Source: Pseudomonas sp. B21-023
GTDB taxonomy: Bacteria; Pseudomonadota; Gammaproteobacteria; Pseudomonadales; Pseudomonadaceae
DNA: 64,000 bases
Reading direction: 5' to 3'
Assembly (NCBI RefSeq): GCF_024749165.1
Contig: NZ_CP087190.1
Location: 1,448,001 to 1,512,000 of the forward strand
This document shows, piece after piece, positions 54,553 through 63,287 of this stretch; the first letter of the stretch is position 1, and every line of letters begins with the position of its first letter. A program made the position numbers and the translations under genes. The notes under the pieces are model-generated. The model was given only the letters and a program-made list of their open reading frames with translations, searched no databases and had not been told where the DNA came from.

Positions 54553-56427
54553 ATGAGTCACCCCTCGCAATTCACCCTGCTCGGCAAGCGGCGCTTCCTG
54601 CCGTTCTTCATCACCCAGTCGCTGGGTGCCTTCAACGACAACCTGTTCAAGCAGTCATTGATCCTGGCGATCCTCTACAAGCTGAGCCTGGAGGGCGACC
54701 GCTCGATCTGGGTCAACCTCTGCGCCTTGCTGTTCATCCTTCCGTTCTTCCTGTTCTCGGCACTGGCCGGGCAGTTCGGCGAGAAGTTTGCCAAGGACCG
54801 CCTGATCCGCGCGATCAAGCTGGCCGAGATCGTCATCATGGCCATTGGCGCGACTGGTTTCGTCACGCACCACCTCGAGCTGATGCTGGTGGCGCTGTTC
54901 GCCATGGGCACCCACTCGGCGCTGTTCGGTCCGGTGAAGTACTCGATCCTGCCCCAGGCCCTGCGCGAAGAGGAACTGGTGGGTGGCAACGGCCTGGTGG
55001 AGATGGGCACCTTCCTGGCGATCCTGGCGGGTACCATCGGTGCCGGCGTGCTGATGTCTTCCAGCCAGTACGCAACGTTGGCCGCTGCGGGCGTGGTGGG
55101 CACCGCGGTGCTGGGCTACCTGGCCAGCCGCTGGATCCCGCGGGCGGCCGCCGCCGCGCCGCAGATGAAGCTGGACTGGAACATCTTCAAGCAGTCATGG
55201 CTGACTCTGCGCCTGGGCCTGGGCCAGACCCCGGCGGTATCGCGCTCGATCGTCGGCAACTCGTGGTTCTGGTTCGTCGGCGCGATCTATCTCACGCAGA
55301 TCCCGGCCTACGCCAAGGACTGGCTGCACGGCGACGAGACCGTGGTCACCCTGGTGCTGACCCTGTTTTCGGTAGGCATCGCCGTCGGTTCGCTGCTGTG
55401 CGAGCGCCTCAGCGGGCGCAAGGTGGAAATCGGCCTGGTGCCGTTTGGCTCGTTCGGCCTGACCCTGTTCGGCCTGCTCTGGTGGTGGCATTCGGGGGAT
55501 GTCCCGGTCGGTGCCGCGCCCCATGACTGGCTGACCTTGCTGGGCATGAGCCAAGCCTGGTGGATCATGCTGTCGATCGTCGGCCTGGGCATCTTCGGCG
55601 GCTTCTACATCGTGCCGCTGTATGCGCTGATCCAGGCGCGCACCCCGGAAGGCGAGCGGGCCCGGGTGATTGCCGCCAACAACATCCTCAACGCACTGTT
55701 CATGGTGGTGTCGGCGATCATCACCATCGTCCTGCTGAGCCTGGCCAAGCTGAGCATCCCGCAGCTATTCCTGGTGGTGTCGCTGCTCAACATCGCGGTC
55801 AATGCCTACATCTTCCGCATCGTGCCCGAATTCACCATGCGCTTCCTGATCTGGCTGCTCAGCCACTCGATGTACCGGGTCGAGCACCGCGAGCTGCAGC
55901 GCATTCCCGACGAAGGCGCGGCGCTGCTGGTGTGCAACCACGTGTCGTTCGTCGATGCACTGCTGATCGGCGGCGCCATCCGCCGGCCGATCCGGTTTGT
56001 CATGTACTACAAGATCTACAACCTGCCGGTGCTCAACTTCGTGTTCCGCACCGCCGGTGCCATCCCCATCGCCGGGCGTGGCGAGGACGAGGCCACCTAC
56101 GAGCGTGCCTTTGCCCGTATCGCCCAGTACCTGGCCGACGGCGAGCTGGTGTGCATCTTCCCCGAAGGCAAGCTGAGTTCGGACGGTGAGATCGATGTGT
56201 TCAAGGGTGGAGTGAACCGCATCCTGCAGGAGACGCCAGTGCCGGTGATCCCGTTGGCGTTGCAGGGGTTGTGGGGTAGCTTCTTCAGCCGTGACCCGAA
56301 CAAGGGCTTCTTCAAGCGCCTGTGGTCACGGGTGACCCTGGTGGCCGGCGCCGCCATCCCGGTGGAGGCGGCGCAGCCTGAAGTGCTGCGCGAGCAGGTG
56401 AGCCTGCTGCGCGGCGACATGCGCTAA
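54553..56427 (+). CDS. Fused LplT-type MFS and PlsC-type acyltransferase
   Basis: The 624-residue protein joins an MFS lysophospholipid-flippase-like half (residues 1-430; QSLGAFNDNLFKQS and MFS helices) to a PlsC acyltransferase domain (about 440-620) with the NHVSFVD box (H(X4)D motif, His near 459) and the glycine/Pro motif FPEGKLSSDG near 538. In E. coli LplT and Aas separately import and reacylate lysophosphatidylethanolamine. Here import and acylation are fused, but Aas's acyl-ACP synthetase domain is absent. It should recycle lysophospholipids in the inner membrane. The ATG at 54553 has ACGGACG upstream. Confidence 0.85.
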   Translation: MSHPSQFTLLGKRRFLPFFITQSLGAFNDNLFKQSLILAILYKLSLEGDRSIWVNLCALLFILPFFLFSALAGQFGEKFAKDRLIRAIKLAEIVIMAIGATGFVTHHLELMLVALFAMGTHSALFGPVKYSILPQALREEELVGGNGLVEMGTFLAILAGTIGAGVLMSSSQYATLAAAGVVGTAVLGYLASRWIPRAAAAAPQMKLDWNIFKQSWLTLRLGLGQTPAVSRSIVGNSWFWFVGAIYLTQIPAYAKDWLHGDETVVTLVLTLFSVGIAVGSLLCERLSGRKVEIGLVPFGSFGLTLFGLLWWWHSGDVPVGAAPHDWLTLLGMSQAWWIMLSIVGLGIFGGFYIVPLYALIQARTPEGERARVIAANNILNALFMVVSAIITIVLLSLAKLSIPQLFLVVSLLNIAVNAYIFRIVPEFTMRFLIWLLSHSMYRVEHRELQRIPDEGAALLVCNHVSFVDALLIGGAIRRPIRFVMYYKIYNLPVLNFVFRTAGAIPIAGRGEDEATYERAFARIAQYLADGELVCIFPEGKLSSDGEIDVFKGGVNRILQETPVPVIPLALQGLWGSFFSRDPNKGFFKRLWSRVTLVAGAAIPVEAAQPEVLREQVSLLRGDMR

Positions 56428-56443
56428 GGGAAAAGGAGGGAGG

Positions 56444-56761
56444 TCAGCTGGCGCTGACCTTCAGGCCGACCAGGCCGGTGATGATCAGGGCGACACTGGC
56501 CAGGCGGATCAGCGCCATGGATTCACCGAACAGGATGATCCCGGCGATCACCGTGCCGACCGCGCCGACGCCGGTCCAGATGGCATAGGCGGTGCCCAGC
56601 GGCAGCTCCTTCATGGCAAGGCCCAGCAGGCCGAGGCTGATGACCATGGCGCCGACCGTCAGAACGGTGGGCAGGGGGCGGGTGAAGCCGTCGGTGTACT
56701 TGAGGCCGACAGCCCAGCCAACTTCGAACAGGCCGGCGAAGAACAGGATGATCCAGGACAT
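56444..56761 (-). CDS. gdx: Guanidinium exporter (SMR family)
   Basis: The 105-residue protein is the classic four-helix SMR size. The functional Glu in the first helix is E13 ([17 protein letters not shown]), and the SugE/Gdx pattern [11 protein letters not shown] follows. Gdx (SugE) exports guanidinium, with proton antiport, and has been called a quaternary-ammonium pump. A guanidine-II riboswitch lies upstream, confirming the guanidine link. The minus strand carries GGAG 8 nt before the ATG at 56761. It is convergent with the LplT-PlsC gene (17 nt gap). Confidence 0.95.
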   Translation of the reverse strand: MSWIILFFAGLFEVGWAVGLKYTDGFTRPLPTVLTVGAMVISLGLLGLAMKELPLGTAYAIWTGVGAVGTVIAGIILFGESMALIRLASVALIITGLVGLKVSAS

Positions 56762-56787
56762 GGTGATTCTCCATCGTTATCAAAGAT

Positions 56788-56836
56788 GGGGCCGTCCCCG
56801 GTATGTTCACGCACAGCGTCGTGAGGCCGTCCTCAC
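56788..56836 (-). promoter_or_regulatory. Guanidine-II (mini-ykkC) riboswitch
   Basis: Two hairpins with identical ACGG loops on the minus strand: gtgagg-ACGG-cctcac (56836-56821) and gggg-ACGG-cccc (56799-56788), 21 nt apart. This is the defining layout of the class, in which two ACGR-loop hairpins form a kissing complex with guanidine and free the ribosome site. It lies 26 nt before the start codon of gdx. Confidence 0.93.
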
Positions 56837-56846
56837 AGTGCGCACT

Positions 56847-56875
56847 ATAGTGCCCATTTGCCGAGGCTGGAGCAA
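56847..56875 (-). promoter_or_regulatory. Promoter of gdx
   Basis: On the minus strand, TTGCTC (56875-56870), a 17-nt spacer and CACTAT (56852-56847). Transcription would start near 56840, just before the first riboswitch hairpin. Match to the -10 consensus is modest. Confidence 0.5.
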
Positions 56876-56896
56876 GTTTCAAGGATCGGTGGTTGC

Positions 56897-56980
56897 CTCA
56901 TCGCCGGCAAGCCGGCTCCCACAGGGTTAGCGCATGGCTGGCTTCATGCGGTCGGTGTGGGAGCCGGCTTGCCGGCGATG
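56897..56980. repeat. BIME (cgccggcaag class)
   Basis: Left arm tcatcgccggcaagccggct and right arm reading agccggcttgccggcgatga are perfect inverted copies over about 26 bp, with a 31-nt linker. It lies between gdx and the BASS-type gene. Confidence 0.9.
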
Positions 56981-56998
56981 AGTCCGGGGCAGGCAACA

Positions 56999-57964
56999 TC
57001 AATTTCTGGCAGATACGATGTTCTCTACCTCTGGCTCAGGCTCCTCCATTCGCCTGAACCACGTCGACAGCAAAGCCCCGGAGATGTTGTGCCACACGCT
57101 GAACAGCGCACTGGGCACCGCGGCCAGGGGCGAAAAGTGCGCCGACGCCAGGGCCGCGCCCAACCCGGAATTCTGCATGCCCACCTCCAGCGCCAGCGCC
57201 TTGCGCTGGGCCAGCGGCAGCTTGCACAGCTTGCCGGTCAGGTAGCCCAGCAGGAAGCCGAAGCTGTTGTGCAGCACTACCACCGCCATGATCAGCAGCC
57301 CCGATTCGGCGATCTTCGCCTGGCTGACCGCCACCACCGCGCAGACGATCATCACGATGCTTACCACCGACACCAGCGGCAGCACCTGCACCGCCAGCTG
57401 CACGCGGGCGCCGAGCAGGCGCTGGGCGAGCACGCCGAGCACGATCGGCAGCATCACCAACTGCAGGATCGACCAGAACATGTCCATGAACGAGACCGGC
57501 AGCCACGCCGAGGCGAGGAACCAGATCAGCGCCGGGGTAAGCAGCGGGGCGAGCAGGGTGGTCACCGCGGCGATCGCCACTGCCAGTGCCAGGTCGCCCC
57601 TGGACAGCCACACCATGACGTTCGACGCCGTGCCGCTCGGGCAGCAGCCTACCAGGATCACGCCCACGGCGATTTCCGGCGGCAGCTGGAACAGCTGGCA
57701 CAGCAGCCAGGCCACCCCGGGCATGATCACGAAATGCGCCACTACCCCCAACGCCACCCGCCATGGCTGGCGGGCAACGGCGGCGAAGTCGTCGAGCTTG
57801 AGGGTCAGGCCCATGCCGAACATCACCAGGCCCAGCAGCGGCACGATGGCGACCTTGAGGGCGATGAACCACTGCGGCTGAAGGAAGGCCAGGCAGGCGA
57901 ACACCAGCACCCACAGGGCGAAGGTGTTGCCGACGAAGCGGCTGAGGGCGGCGAGGGCACGCAT
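56999..57964 (-). CDS. Bile acid:sodium symporter family protein
   Basis: A 321-residue polytopic inner-membrane protein with eight to ten helices of the BASS family. The motif VGCCPSGTASNVMVWLSRGD (core GCCPSGTASN) near residue 100 corresponds to the sodium-binding crossover, and ALEVGMQNSGLGAALA near 255 is another hallmark. Bacterial BASS proteins carry pantoate, pyruvate or other organic anions; the substrate is unknown. The ATG at 57964 has an AGGA upstream. It is a single gene 42 nt from the HAD gene but probably not in the same operon. Confidence 0.87.
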   Translation of the reverse strand: MRALAALSRFVGNTFALWVLVFACLAFLQPQWFIALKVAIVPLLGLVMFGMGLTLKLDDFAAVARQPWRVALGVVAHFVIMPGVAWLLCQLFQLPPEIAVGVILVGCCPSGTASNVMVWLSRGDLALAVAIAAVTTLLAPLLTPALIWFLASAWLPVSFMDMFWSILQLVMLPIVLGVLAQRLLGARVQLAVQVLPLVSVVSIVMIVCAVVAVSQAKIAESGLLIMAVVVLHNSFGFLLGYLTGKLCKLPLAQRKALALEVGMQNSGLGAALASAHFSPLAAVPSALFSVWHNISGALLSTWFRRMEEPEPEVENIVSARN

Positions 57965-58006
57965 GGGGCAATCCTTGTTGTTCTGTTCAGGTGCCCCCGA
58001 TCATAC

Positions 58007-58660
58007 TCAAGACCAGCTCAGAATGGGCCAGCCGTTGGTTTGCGCGTGCTCGCGCAGCACCGGGTCCGGGTTCACCACGTAGGGGTGATCCACCTTCAGC
58101 AGCAGCGGCAGGTCGTTGCGCGAGTCGGAATAGAAGCTCGCGCCTTCGAGGTTTTCCTGTTCCTGGTCGAGCCACTCCAGCAGGCGGACGATCTTGCCCT
58201 CGCGGTAGGTGAGCACGCCGTGGGTCTTGCCGGTGAATACGCCGTTGACCGCTTCCAGCTCGATGGCGAGGTATTCGTCCACCCCCAGGCGCGCCGCGAT
58301 CGGGCCGACGAGGTGGGTGCCGCTGGCCGAAATGATCAGAATCCGGTCGCCACGCTGGCGGTGCTCGGCGATGCAGCGGCAGGCGTCGCCGTAGATGATC
58401 GGCTCGATCACATCCTCTACCCAGGGCTCGACCAGGTGCTCCACTTCTTCCAGGGTGCGCCCGGCGATCGGCTCCAGGCTGAAGGCCATGTAGTCCTCCA
58501 TCTGCAGGTGGCCTTTGCCGTAGGCTTCCATCAGTTCATGGTCGCGCTTGAGGAAACTCTTGCCATCGACCCAGCCCAGCCGGGCCATCTGCTCGCTCCA
58601 CAACGACGCGCAGTCGCCGTGGATGAGGGTTTCGTCCAGATCGAAAATTGCCAGTGCCAT
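58007..58660 (-). CDS. HAD-IB family phosphatase (SerB-like)
   Basis: A 217-residue haloacid-dehalogenase-type phosphatase. The nucleophile D7 and acid/base D9 are in FDLDETLIHG, the second motif is ISASGTHLVGP near 108 and the Lys/Asp motifs follow in KIVRLLEWL and YSDSRNDLPLL near 178. The cap is helical (about 18-90), as in the SerB/IB group. It is the last gene of the ABC operon, 13 nt after the ATPase, implying it acts on the imported compound. Substrate unknown; a TAAGGAG Shine-Dalgarno is present. Confidence 0.88.
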   Translation of the reverse strand: MALAIFDLDETLIHGDCASLWSEQMARLGWVDGKSFLKRDHELMEAYGKGHLQMEDYMAFSLEPIAGRTLEEVEHLVEPWVEDVIEPIIYGDACRCIAEHRQRGDRILIISASGTHLVGPIAARLGVDEYLAIELEAVNGVFTGKTHGVLTYREGKIVRLLEWLDQEQENLEGASFYSDSRNDLPLLLKVDHPYVVNPDPVLREHAQTNGWPILSWS

Positions 58661-58673
58661 GCGTTGAATCTCC

Positions 58674-59663
58674 TTAGGCCACTTCCCGTAGCGCCGTGGG
58701 GTCGATCGACAAGGATACCCGTTGTCCGTCCGCGTGCAGATCGCTGGCGCAACGATTGAGTACGTCCACCACCAGTTCTACGCCGCGCACCTGGACGCGG
58801 TAGCGGATCACGTTGCCCAGCAGGCTGTGGCTGCGGATCTCGCCATCCAGCTCGCCGTTCAGGCTCAGGGTGATCGACTCTGGGCGGATCGCCAGGCGCG
58901 CGGCCACCGGGCGTTGCAGCAGGCGGCTGGCGCTGTCGGCGTCGAGCAGGTTGTAGTTGCCGATAAAGCCGGCGGCGAACAGGTCCACGGGCGCGGTGTA
59001 GAGGGTTTCGGCATCGCCGCTCTGGACGATGCGTCCCTGGTTCATCAGGACGATGCGGTCCGACATGGTCAGGGCTTCTTCCTGGTCGTGGGTGACGAAG
59101 ATGGTGGTAAGCCCCAGCTCGCGCTGGATGGCGCGGATCTGTTCGCGCAAGTGCTTGCGGATACGCGCGTCCAGCGCCGACAGTGGCTCGTCGAGCAGCA
59201 GCAGGCGCGGGCGGGTGACCAGCGAGCGGGCCAGGGCCACGCGCTGGCACTGGCCGCCGGACAGCTGGTGCGGGTAGCGCGTGGCGAAGCTGCCGAGCTC
59301 GACCAGGTCGAGTACCTCGCGTACCCGTGCCTGGCTTTCGTCGGCCTTGACCTTCTGCATGCGCAAGCCAAAGGCGATGTTCTGTTCCACGGTCATGTTG
59401 GGAAACAGCGCGTAGCTCTGGAACACCATGCCGATGCCGCGCTTCTGCGGGCTCAACGGCACGATGTCCTGGCCGTCGAGCAGGATCCGCCCGCTATCCA
59501 CCGGGGTCAGCCCGGCGATGCAGCGCAGCAGGGTGGACTTGCCGCAGCCGGAGGGGCCGAGCAGGGTGACGAACTCGCCGCGTTCGATCTGGCAGTCGAT
59601 GTTTTCGAACACCGGGCTGCCGGCGTAGCTCTTTTGCAGTTTCTGTACGCTGACGAAGCTCAT
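58674..59663 (-). CDS. ABC transporter ATP-binding subunit
   Basis: A 329-residue cytoplasmic ATPase of the iron/polyamine/phosphonate importer group. Walker A GPSGCGKST is at 36-44, the signature is HQLSGGQCQRVALARS near 132, Walker B RLLLLDEPLSALD near 151 and the switch His in FVTHDQEEAL near 189. A C-terminal TOBE-like domain (about 240-325) may bind ligand or regulate. The signature has C at LSGGQCQ instead of the common Q/R. It follows the second permease by 1 nt. The family suits uptake. Confidence 0.93.
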   Translation of the reverse strand: MSFVSVQKLQKSYAGSPVFENIDCQIERGEFVTLLGPSGCGKSTLLRCIAGLTPVDSGRILLDGQDIVPLSPQKRGIGMVFQSYALFPNMTVEQNIAFGLRMQKVKADESQARVREVLDLVELGSFATRYPHQLSGGQCQRVALARSLVTRPRLLLLDEPLSALDARIRKHLREQIRAIQRELGLTTIFVTHDQEEALTMSDRIVLMNQGRIVQSGDAETLYTAPVDLFAAGFIGNYNLLDADSASRLLQRPVAARLAIRPESITLSLNGELDGEIRSHSLLGNVIRYRVQVRGVELVVDVLNRCASDLHADGQRVSLSIDPTALREVA

Positions 59664-59664
59664 G

Positions 59665-60459
59665 TCAGGTCTTGTCCTTGTTCAGGCGGTTGGCGACCCA
59701 GGTCAGCACCAGCACGAAGGCGAAGTAGGAGATTACCAGGGCGCTGTTGAAGTGGCCGCTGCTGTTGCGCATGTTGTTCAGGTACACCTGCAGGGTCTCG
59801 TAGCGGGTGCCTACCAGCAGGTTGGCGAACACGAACTCGCCGAACAGGAACGAGAACGACAGCAGCAGCGCCACCATCAGGCCTTTGCGCAGGTTCGGCA
59901 GTACCACCAGGAACGCCGCCTGCCAGGTACTGGCGCCGAGCAGTTGGGCGGCGTCCATCAGGTCGCGCAGGTTGATGGCCTGCAGGTTGTTGGTGATGGC
60001 TCGATACATGAACGGCAGGGCGATGGTGAAGTAGCAGCCGATCAGGATCCACGGCGTGCCGACCATGGCCATCGGTCCGCTGCCGTAGAGTTGCAGCAAG
60101 CCCACCGCAGACACCACGGGCGGCACCGCGAACGGCAGCAGGATCAGTACGTTCATCAAGGCGTCGAGCTTGGGGAAGTGGTAGTGCACCACGAACAATA
60201 GCGGCAGGATCAGCACTACCGACAGCACCAGCGCGCCCACGCACACCAGCAGCGACTGGCCGAAGGCTGCGAGAAAGCGCGGTTCGCTCCACAGCGCCAC
60301 ATACCACTTGAAGGTCAGCCCGCTGGGCAGCAGGGTGGCCGACCAACTGGTGGCCAGCGAATAAAGCAGGGTGCCGGCCAGTGGCAGCAGCAGGATGAGG
60401 AACAGCAGGTAGACCACCACGCGGTGGTAGAGCCCGCCGGCTTTGTTTTCAGCGCGCAT
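59665..60459 (-). CDS. ABC transporter permease subunit
   Basis: A 264-residue permease with six helices. The cytoplasmic EAA loop is DAAQLLGASTWQAAFLVVLP near residues 160-180, which docks on the ATPase. It overlaps the upstream permease gene by 11 nt. Together the two form the transmembrane channel of the importer. The ATG at 60459 is taken because it follows a GGAG-like sequence. Composition is normal for the family. Confidence 0.92.
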   Translation of the reverse strand: MRAENKAGGLYHRVVVYLLFLILLLPLAGTLLYSLATSWSATLLPSGLTFKWYVALWSEPRFLAAFGQSLLVCVGALVLSVVLILPLLFVVHYHFPKLDALMNVLILLPFAVPPVVSAVGLLQLYGSGPMAMVGTPWILIGCYFTIALPFMYRAITNNLQAINLRDLMDAAQLLGASTWQAAFLVVLPNLRKGLMVALLLSFSFLFGEFVFANLLVGTRYETLQVYLNNMRNSSGHFNSALVISYFAFVLVLTWVANRLNKDKT

Positions 60460-61288
60460 GGTAGCTCCTCTTGAGCAGCCATTGATGGGCCACCGTGACC
60501 ACGGTCATCAGCCCCACCAGCACCATCGCCAGGGCGCTGGCCAGGTTCGGGTCGAGGCTGATGTCGCCGGCCACAAGGCCGGCGATACGGATCGGCAGCA
60601 CGTTGAAGTTGCCGGTGGTCAGGGCGTAGACGGTGGCGTAGGCGCCCAGGGCGTTGGCCAGCAGGATGACGAAGGTGCCGAGCAGCGCCGGGGTAAGCAC
60701 GGGCAGGCCGATGTGCCGCCAGAACTGCCAGTGGCTGGCGCCCAGCAGCGCGGCGGACTCACGCCAGTCTTCGCGCAGGGCGTCGAAGGCGGGGTAGAGC
60801 AGCAACACGCCCAAGGGGATCTGGAAGTAGGTGTAGACCAGGATCAGGCCGGTCTTGGAGTAGATGCTGAAGTCGCCGAGCAGCCCCATCTGCTTGAGCA
60901 GCAGGGTGAGCGCGCCATTGAAACCGAGCAGGATGATGAAGGCGAACGCCAGGGGCACGCCGGCGAAGTTGCTGGTCATGTTGGCAAAGGCGCTGACGAA
61001 GTCGCGCAGTTTCGAGTCGACCTGGCGCAGCGAATAGGCGCCCAACGTGGCGATGACGATGCCGAACAGGCTCGACCAGAAGCTGATCTCCAGGCTGCGT
61101 TGCAACGCCTGCAGGTAGAACTTCGAGGCGAAGATCTTGCTGAAGTTGGCCAGGCCCCAGCCACTCTCGCTTTGCAGGCTGTTGATGGCGACCCAGGCCA
61201 GCGGTGCGATCTGGAAAATGATGAAGAACACGGCGAACGGCAGCAGGCAGAGCAGGGCCAGGTAGCGGCCGCGATGGCTTGCATTCAC
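60449..61288 (-). CDS. ABC transporter permease subunit
   Basis: A 279-residue six-helix permease with an EAA loop ESAALLGASHWQFWRHIGLP near 175-195. The start is GTG at 61288, overlapping the phosphodiesterase gene's stop by 4 nt (GTGA), so translation is coupled. It pairs with the next permease and overlaps it by 11 nt. Residues 12-35 form the first helix. No accessory domain is present. Confidence 0.92.
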   Translation of the reverse strand: MNASHRGRYLALLCLLPFAVFFIIFQIAPLAWVAINSLQSESGWGLANFSKIFASKFYLQALQRSLEISFWSSLFGIVIATLGAYSLRQVDSKLRDFVSAFANMTSNFAGVPLAFAFIILLGFNGALTLLLKQMGLLGDFSIYSKTGLILVYTYFQIPLGVLLLYPAFDALREDWRESAALLGASHWQFWRHIGLPVLTPALLGTFVILLANALGAYATVYALTTGNFNVLPIRIAGLVAGDISLDPNLASALAMVLVGLMTVVTVAHQWLLKRSYHAR

Positions 61289-62091
61289 TTGAGCAGCTCC
61301 CGGCAGACCGGTTTGTCGTGGGCGGCGCCGAGCAGTTCGCAGATCGTGCCGCAGAGCTCGGTCTGCAGCGGCTTGGCCGCAGGGTCGAGGCTGAAGGCTT
61401 CGCCGAACACGAACAGCGGCACTTCACGCTCCTCGGCGAGCAGGCCGTTGTGCGAGCGGTCGTTGTTCATGCCGTGGTCGGCGGTGACCAGCACCTGGTG
61501 GCCCTCCTCGAGCCAGCGCGGCAGGTAGTCGGCCAGCAGGATGTCGGCGCTGCGCGCGGCGTTGCGGTACTGGCTGCTGTCCAGGCCGTGGCGGTGGCCG
61601 GCGTCGTCGATGTTCATCGGGTGTACCAGGAGGAAATTCGGCGCATGGCGGCGGCGCAGGTATTCGGCGTCGGCCAGCAGGTGCGAATCGGGGTAGTGGT
61701 CGGCGTAGTAGAACAGGCCGTGCTGGATCGGCAGCTTGGGGGCATGGGTGTGGCGGTCGCGCAGCGGGTCGAACGGCGAGCGGTTGTACAGCTCGCTCAT
61801 CCAGTGGTAGGCCGCCGCCGCAGTGCCCAGGCCGGCCTCGCGGGCGTAGTGGAACACGCTGCGCTGGTTGGACAGACGGTTGATGTTGTTATGCACGATG
61901 CCGCTGTCGATCGGCGGCACACCGGTGAGAATGCATTCGTACAGTGGTCGCGACAGCGACGGCAGCTCGCACTCCACGCGGTACAGCGCGGCGCGGTCGG
62001 CCTCGACATAGGCGTGCAGGTGGCCCATGGCGTGGTGGGCGACCTGGTGGTTGAGGCCGTCGAGCAGGACCAGGATGACGTTGTGTTGCAT
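61285..62091 (-). CDS. Alkaline-phosphatase-superfamily phosphodiesterase
   Basis: A 268-residue, apparently cytoplasmic enzyme (no signal peptide) of the nucleotide pyrophosphatase/phosphonoacetate hydrolase branch. Metal ligands visible are D10 in LVLLDGLNHQ, D/H in HPMNIDDAGHRHG near 165-175 and DH in VTADHGMNND near 206. The nucleophile is probably the Ser/Thr in the LSRPLYECILTG region near 46. The gene sits between the binding protein and the permeases, so hydrolysis of the imported molecule is likely. Substrate unknown. Confidence 0.83.
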   Translation of the reverse strand: MQHNVILVLLDGLNHQVAHHAMGHLHAYVEADRAALYRVECELPSLSRPLYECILTGVPPIDSGIVHNNINRLSNQRSVFHYAREAGLGTAAAAYHWMSELYNRSPFDPLRDRHTHAPKLPIQHGLFYYADHYPDSHLLADAEYLRRRHAPNFLLVHPMNIDDAGHRHGLDSSQYRNAARSADILLADYLPRWLEEGHQVLVTADHGMNNDRSHNGLLAEEREVPLFVFGEAFSLDPAAKPLQTELCGTICELLGAAHDKPVCRELLK

Positions 62092-62130
62092 GGTGGCTCC
62101 GCAGGGGTATCAGTCGGTAGCGCGTCGCCC

Positions 62131-62200
62131 TCATCGCTGTCAAGCCAGCTCCCACAGGTCTTGCGCTGACCCTGTGGGAGCTGGCTTGCCGGCGACAGGG
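62131..62200. repeat. BIME (cgccggcaag class)
   Basis: tcatcgctgtcaagccagct is mirrored by agctggcttgccggcgac with a 20-nt linker. It lies in the 137-nt gap between the binding-protein gene and the phosphodiesterase gene, which could set their relative mRNA levels. Confidence 0.85.
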
Positions 62201-62228
62201 CCGATTCAGGCAGAAGGGAATCTGCCCC

Positions 62229-63287
62229 TTATTCCATCTCGATGATCACCTGCTCCTGCCACTTCTGTGGCAGGGCCTTGGAGGTCGCTTCCCAGGCCGC
62301 AGCATCTTTGATTGGCTGGGCGGCCTTGTACTGCTCGTTGGGCAGCAGCTTGGCCTGTACGTCCGCCGGCAGCTTCAGGTGTTCGGCACGGATCGGCCGG
62401 GCGTGGCCGATGGCCAGGTTGGTCTGGCCGGCATCGCTGAAGATGTATTCACGGGTCAACTTGGCCGCGTTCGGGTGCTTGGCGTACTTGTTGATGATGG
62501 TGGTGTAGCCGGAGATGACCGAGCCATCGGAGGGGATCAGCACCTCGAAGCGTTTCGGGTCGATCTGTTCGCGGTAGCTCAGGCCGTTGAAGTCCCACAC
62601 CACGCCCACTTCCACTTCGCCTTTCTCCAGGGTCTGGATGGTCGGGTTGGCCAGCGACAGGCGCTTCTGCTGGGCCAGCTTGGTGAACAGCTGCAGGCCC
62701 GGCTCGATGTTGCTTTCGCTGCCCTTGTAGGCGATGGCGGCGGCAAGCACGCCGTTGGCGGCCTGGGCGGCGGTGCCGACGTCACCGATGGCGACCTTGT
62801 ACTTGCCCTTTTCCAGGTCGTGCCAGGTGCTTGGGCGGTCCTCTTCCTTCACCAGATCCTTGTTGATGATGAAGGCGATGGTGCCGGTGTAGGCCAGCGC
62901 CCAGTGGCCGTCCTGGTCCTTGGCCCACGCCGGGACCTGGTCCCAGGTGCTTGGCTTGTAGGGCTGGGTCACGCCCTTGGTGACCGCGATCGGGCCGAAG
63001 GCCGCGCCGACGTCGCCGATATCGGCGCTGGCGTTGTCCTTCTCGGCATCGAACTTGGCGACTTCCTGGGCCGAACTCATGTCGGTGTCGCTGTGCTTGA
63101 GGCCGTACTTTTTCGCCAGGTCTTCCCAGGTGCCTTTCCAGTTGGCCCAGGCATCGGGCATGCCCACGCTGTTGACCGTGCCTTCCTTGCGGGCGGCGTC
63201 TTCAAGGGCCTTGAGGTCCTGGGCCATGGCCGAGGTGCAAAAAGCGATGGCCGAACCGAGCAGTGACGCCATGAACAACTTTTTCAT
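62229..63287 (-). CDS. ABC transporter periplasmic substrate-binding protein
   Basis: A 352-residue Sec-exported binding protein (signal 1-22, cleavage after AMA) of the AfuA/FutA/PotD-like group, which includes iron, phosphonate and hexose-phosphate binders. The segments GTVNSVGMPDAWANW near 36, DIGDVGAAFGPIAVTKG near 88 and YTGTIAFIINKDL near 133 are family-like. No metal-binding Tyr pair is obvious, so a small organic phosphate is more likely than Fe(III). It is the first gene of the operon. AAGGAGC precedes the ATG at 63287. Confidence 0.9.
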   Translation of the reverse strand: MKKLFMASLLGSAIAFCTSAMAQDLKALEDAARKEGTVNSVGMPDAWANWKGTWEDLAKKYGLKHSDTDMSSAQEVAKFDAEKDNASADIGDVGAAFGPIAVTKGVTQPYKPSTWDQVPAWAKDQDGHWALAYTGTIAFIINKDLVKEEDRPSTWHDLEKGKYKVAIGDVGTAAQAANGVLAAAIAYKGSESNIEPGLQLFTKLAQQKRLSLANPTIQTLEKGEVEVGVVWDFNGLSYREQIDPKRFEVLIPSDGSVISGYTTIINKYAKHPNAAKLTREYIFSDAGQTNLAIGHARPIRAEHLKLPADVQAKLLPNEQYKAAQPIKDAAAWEATSKALPQKWQEQVIIEME

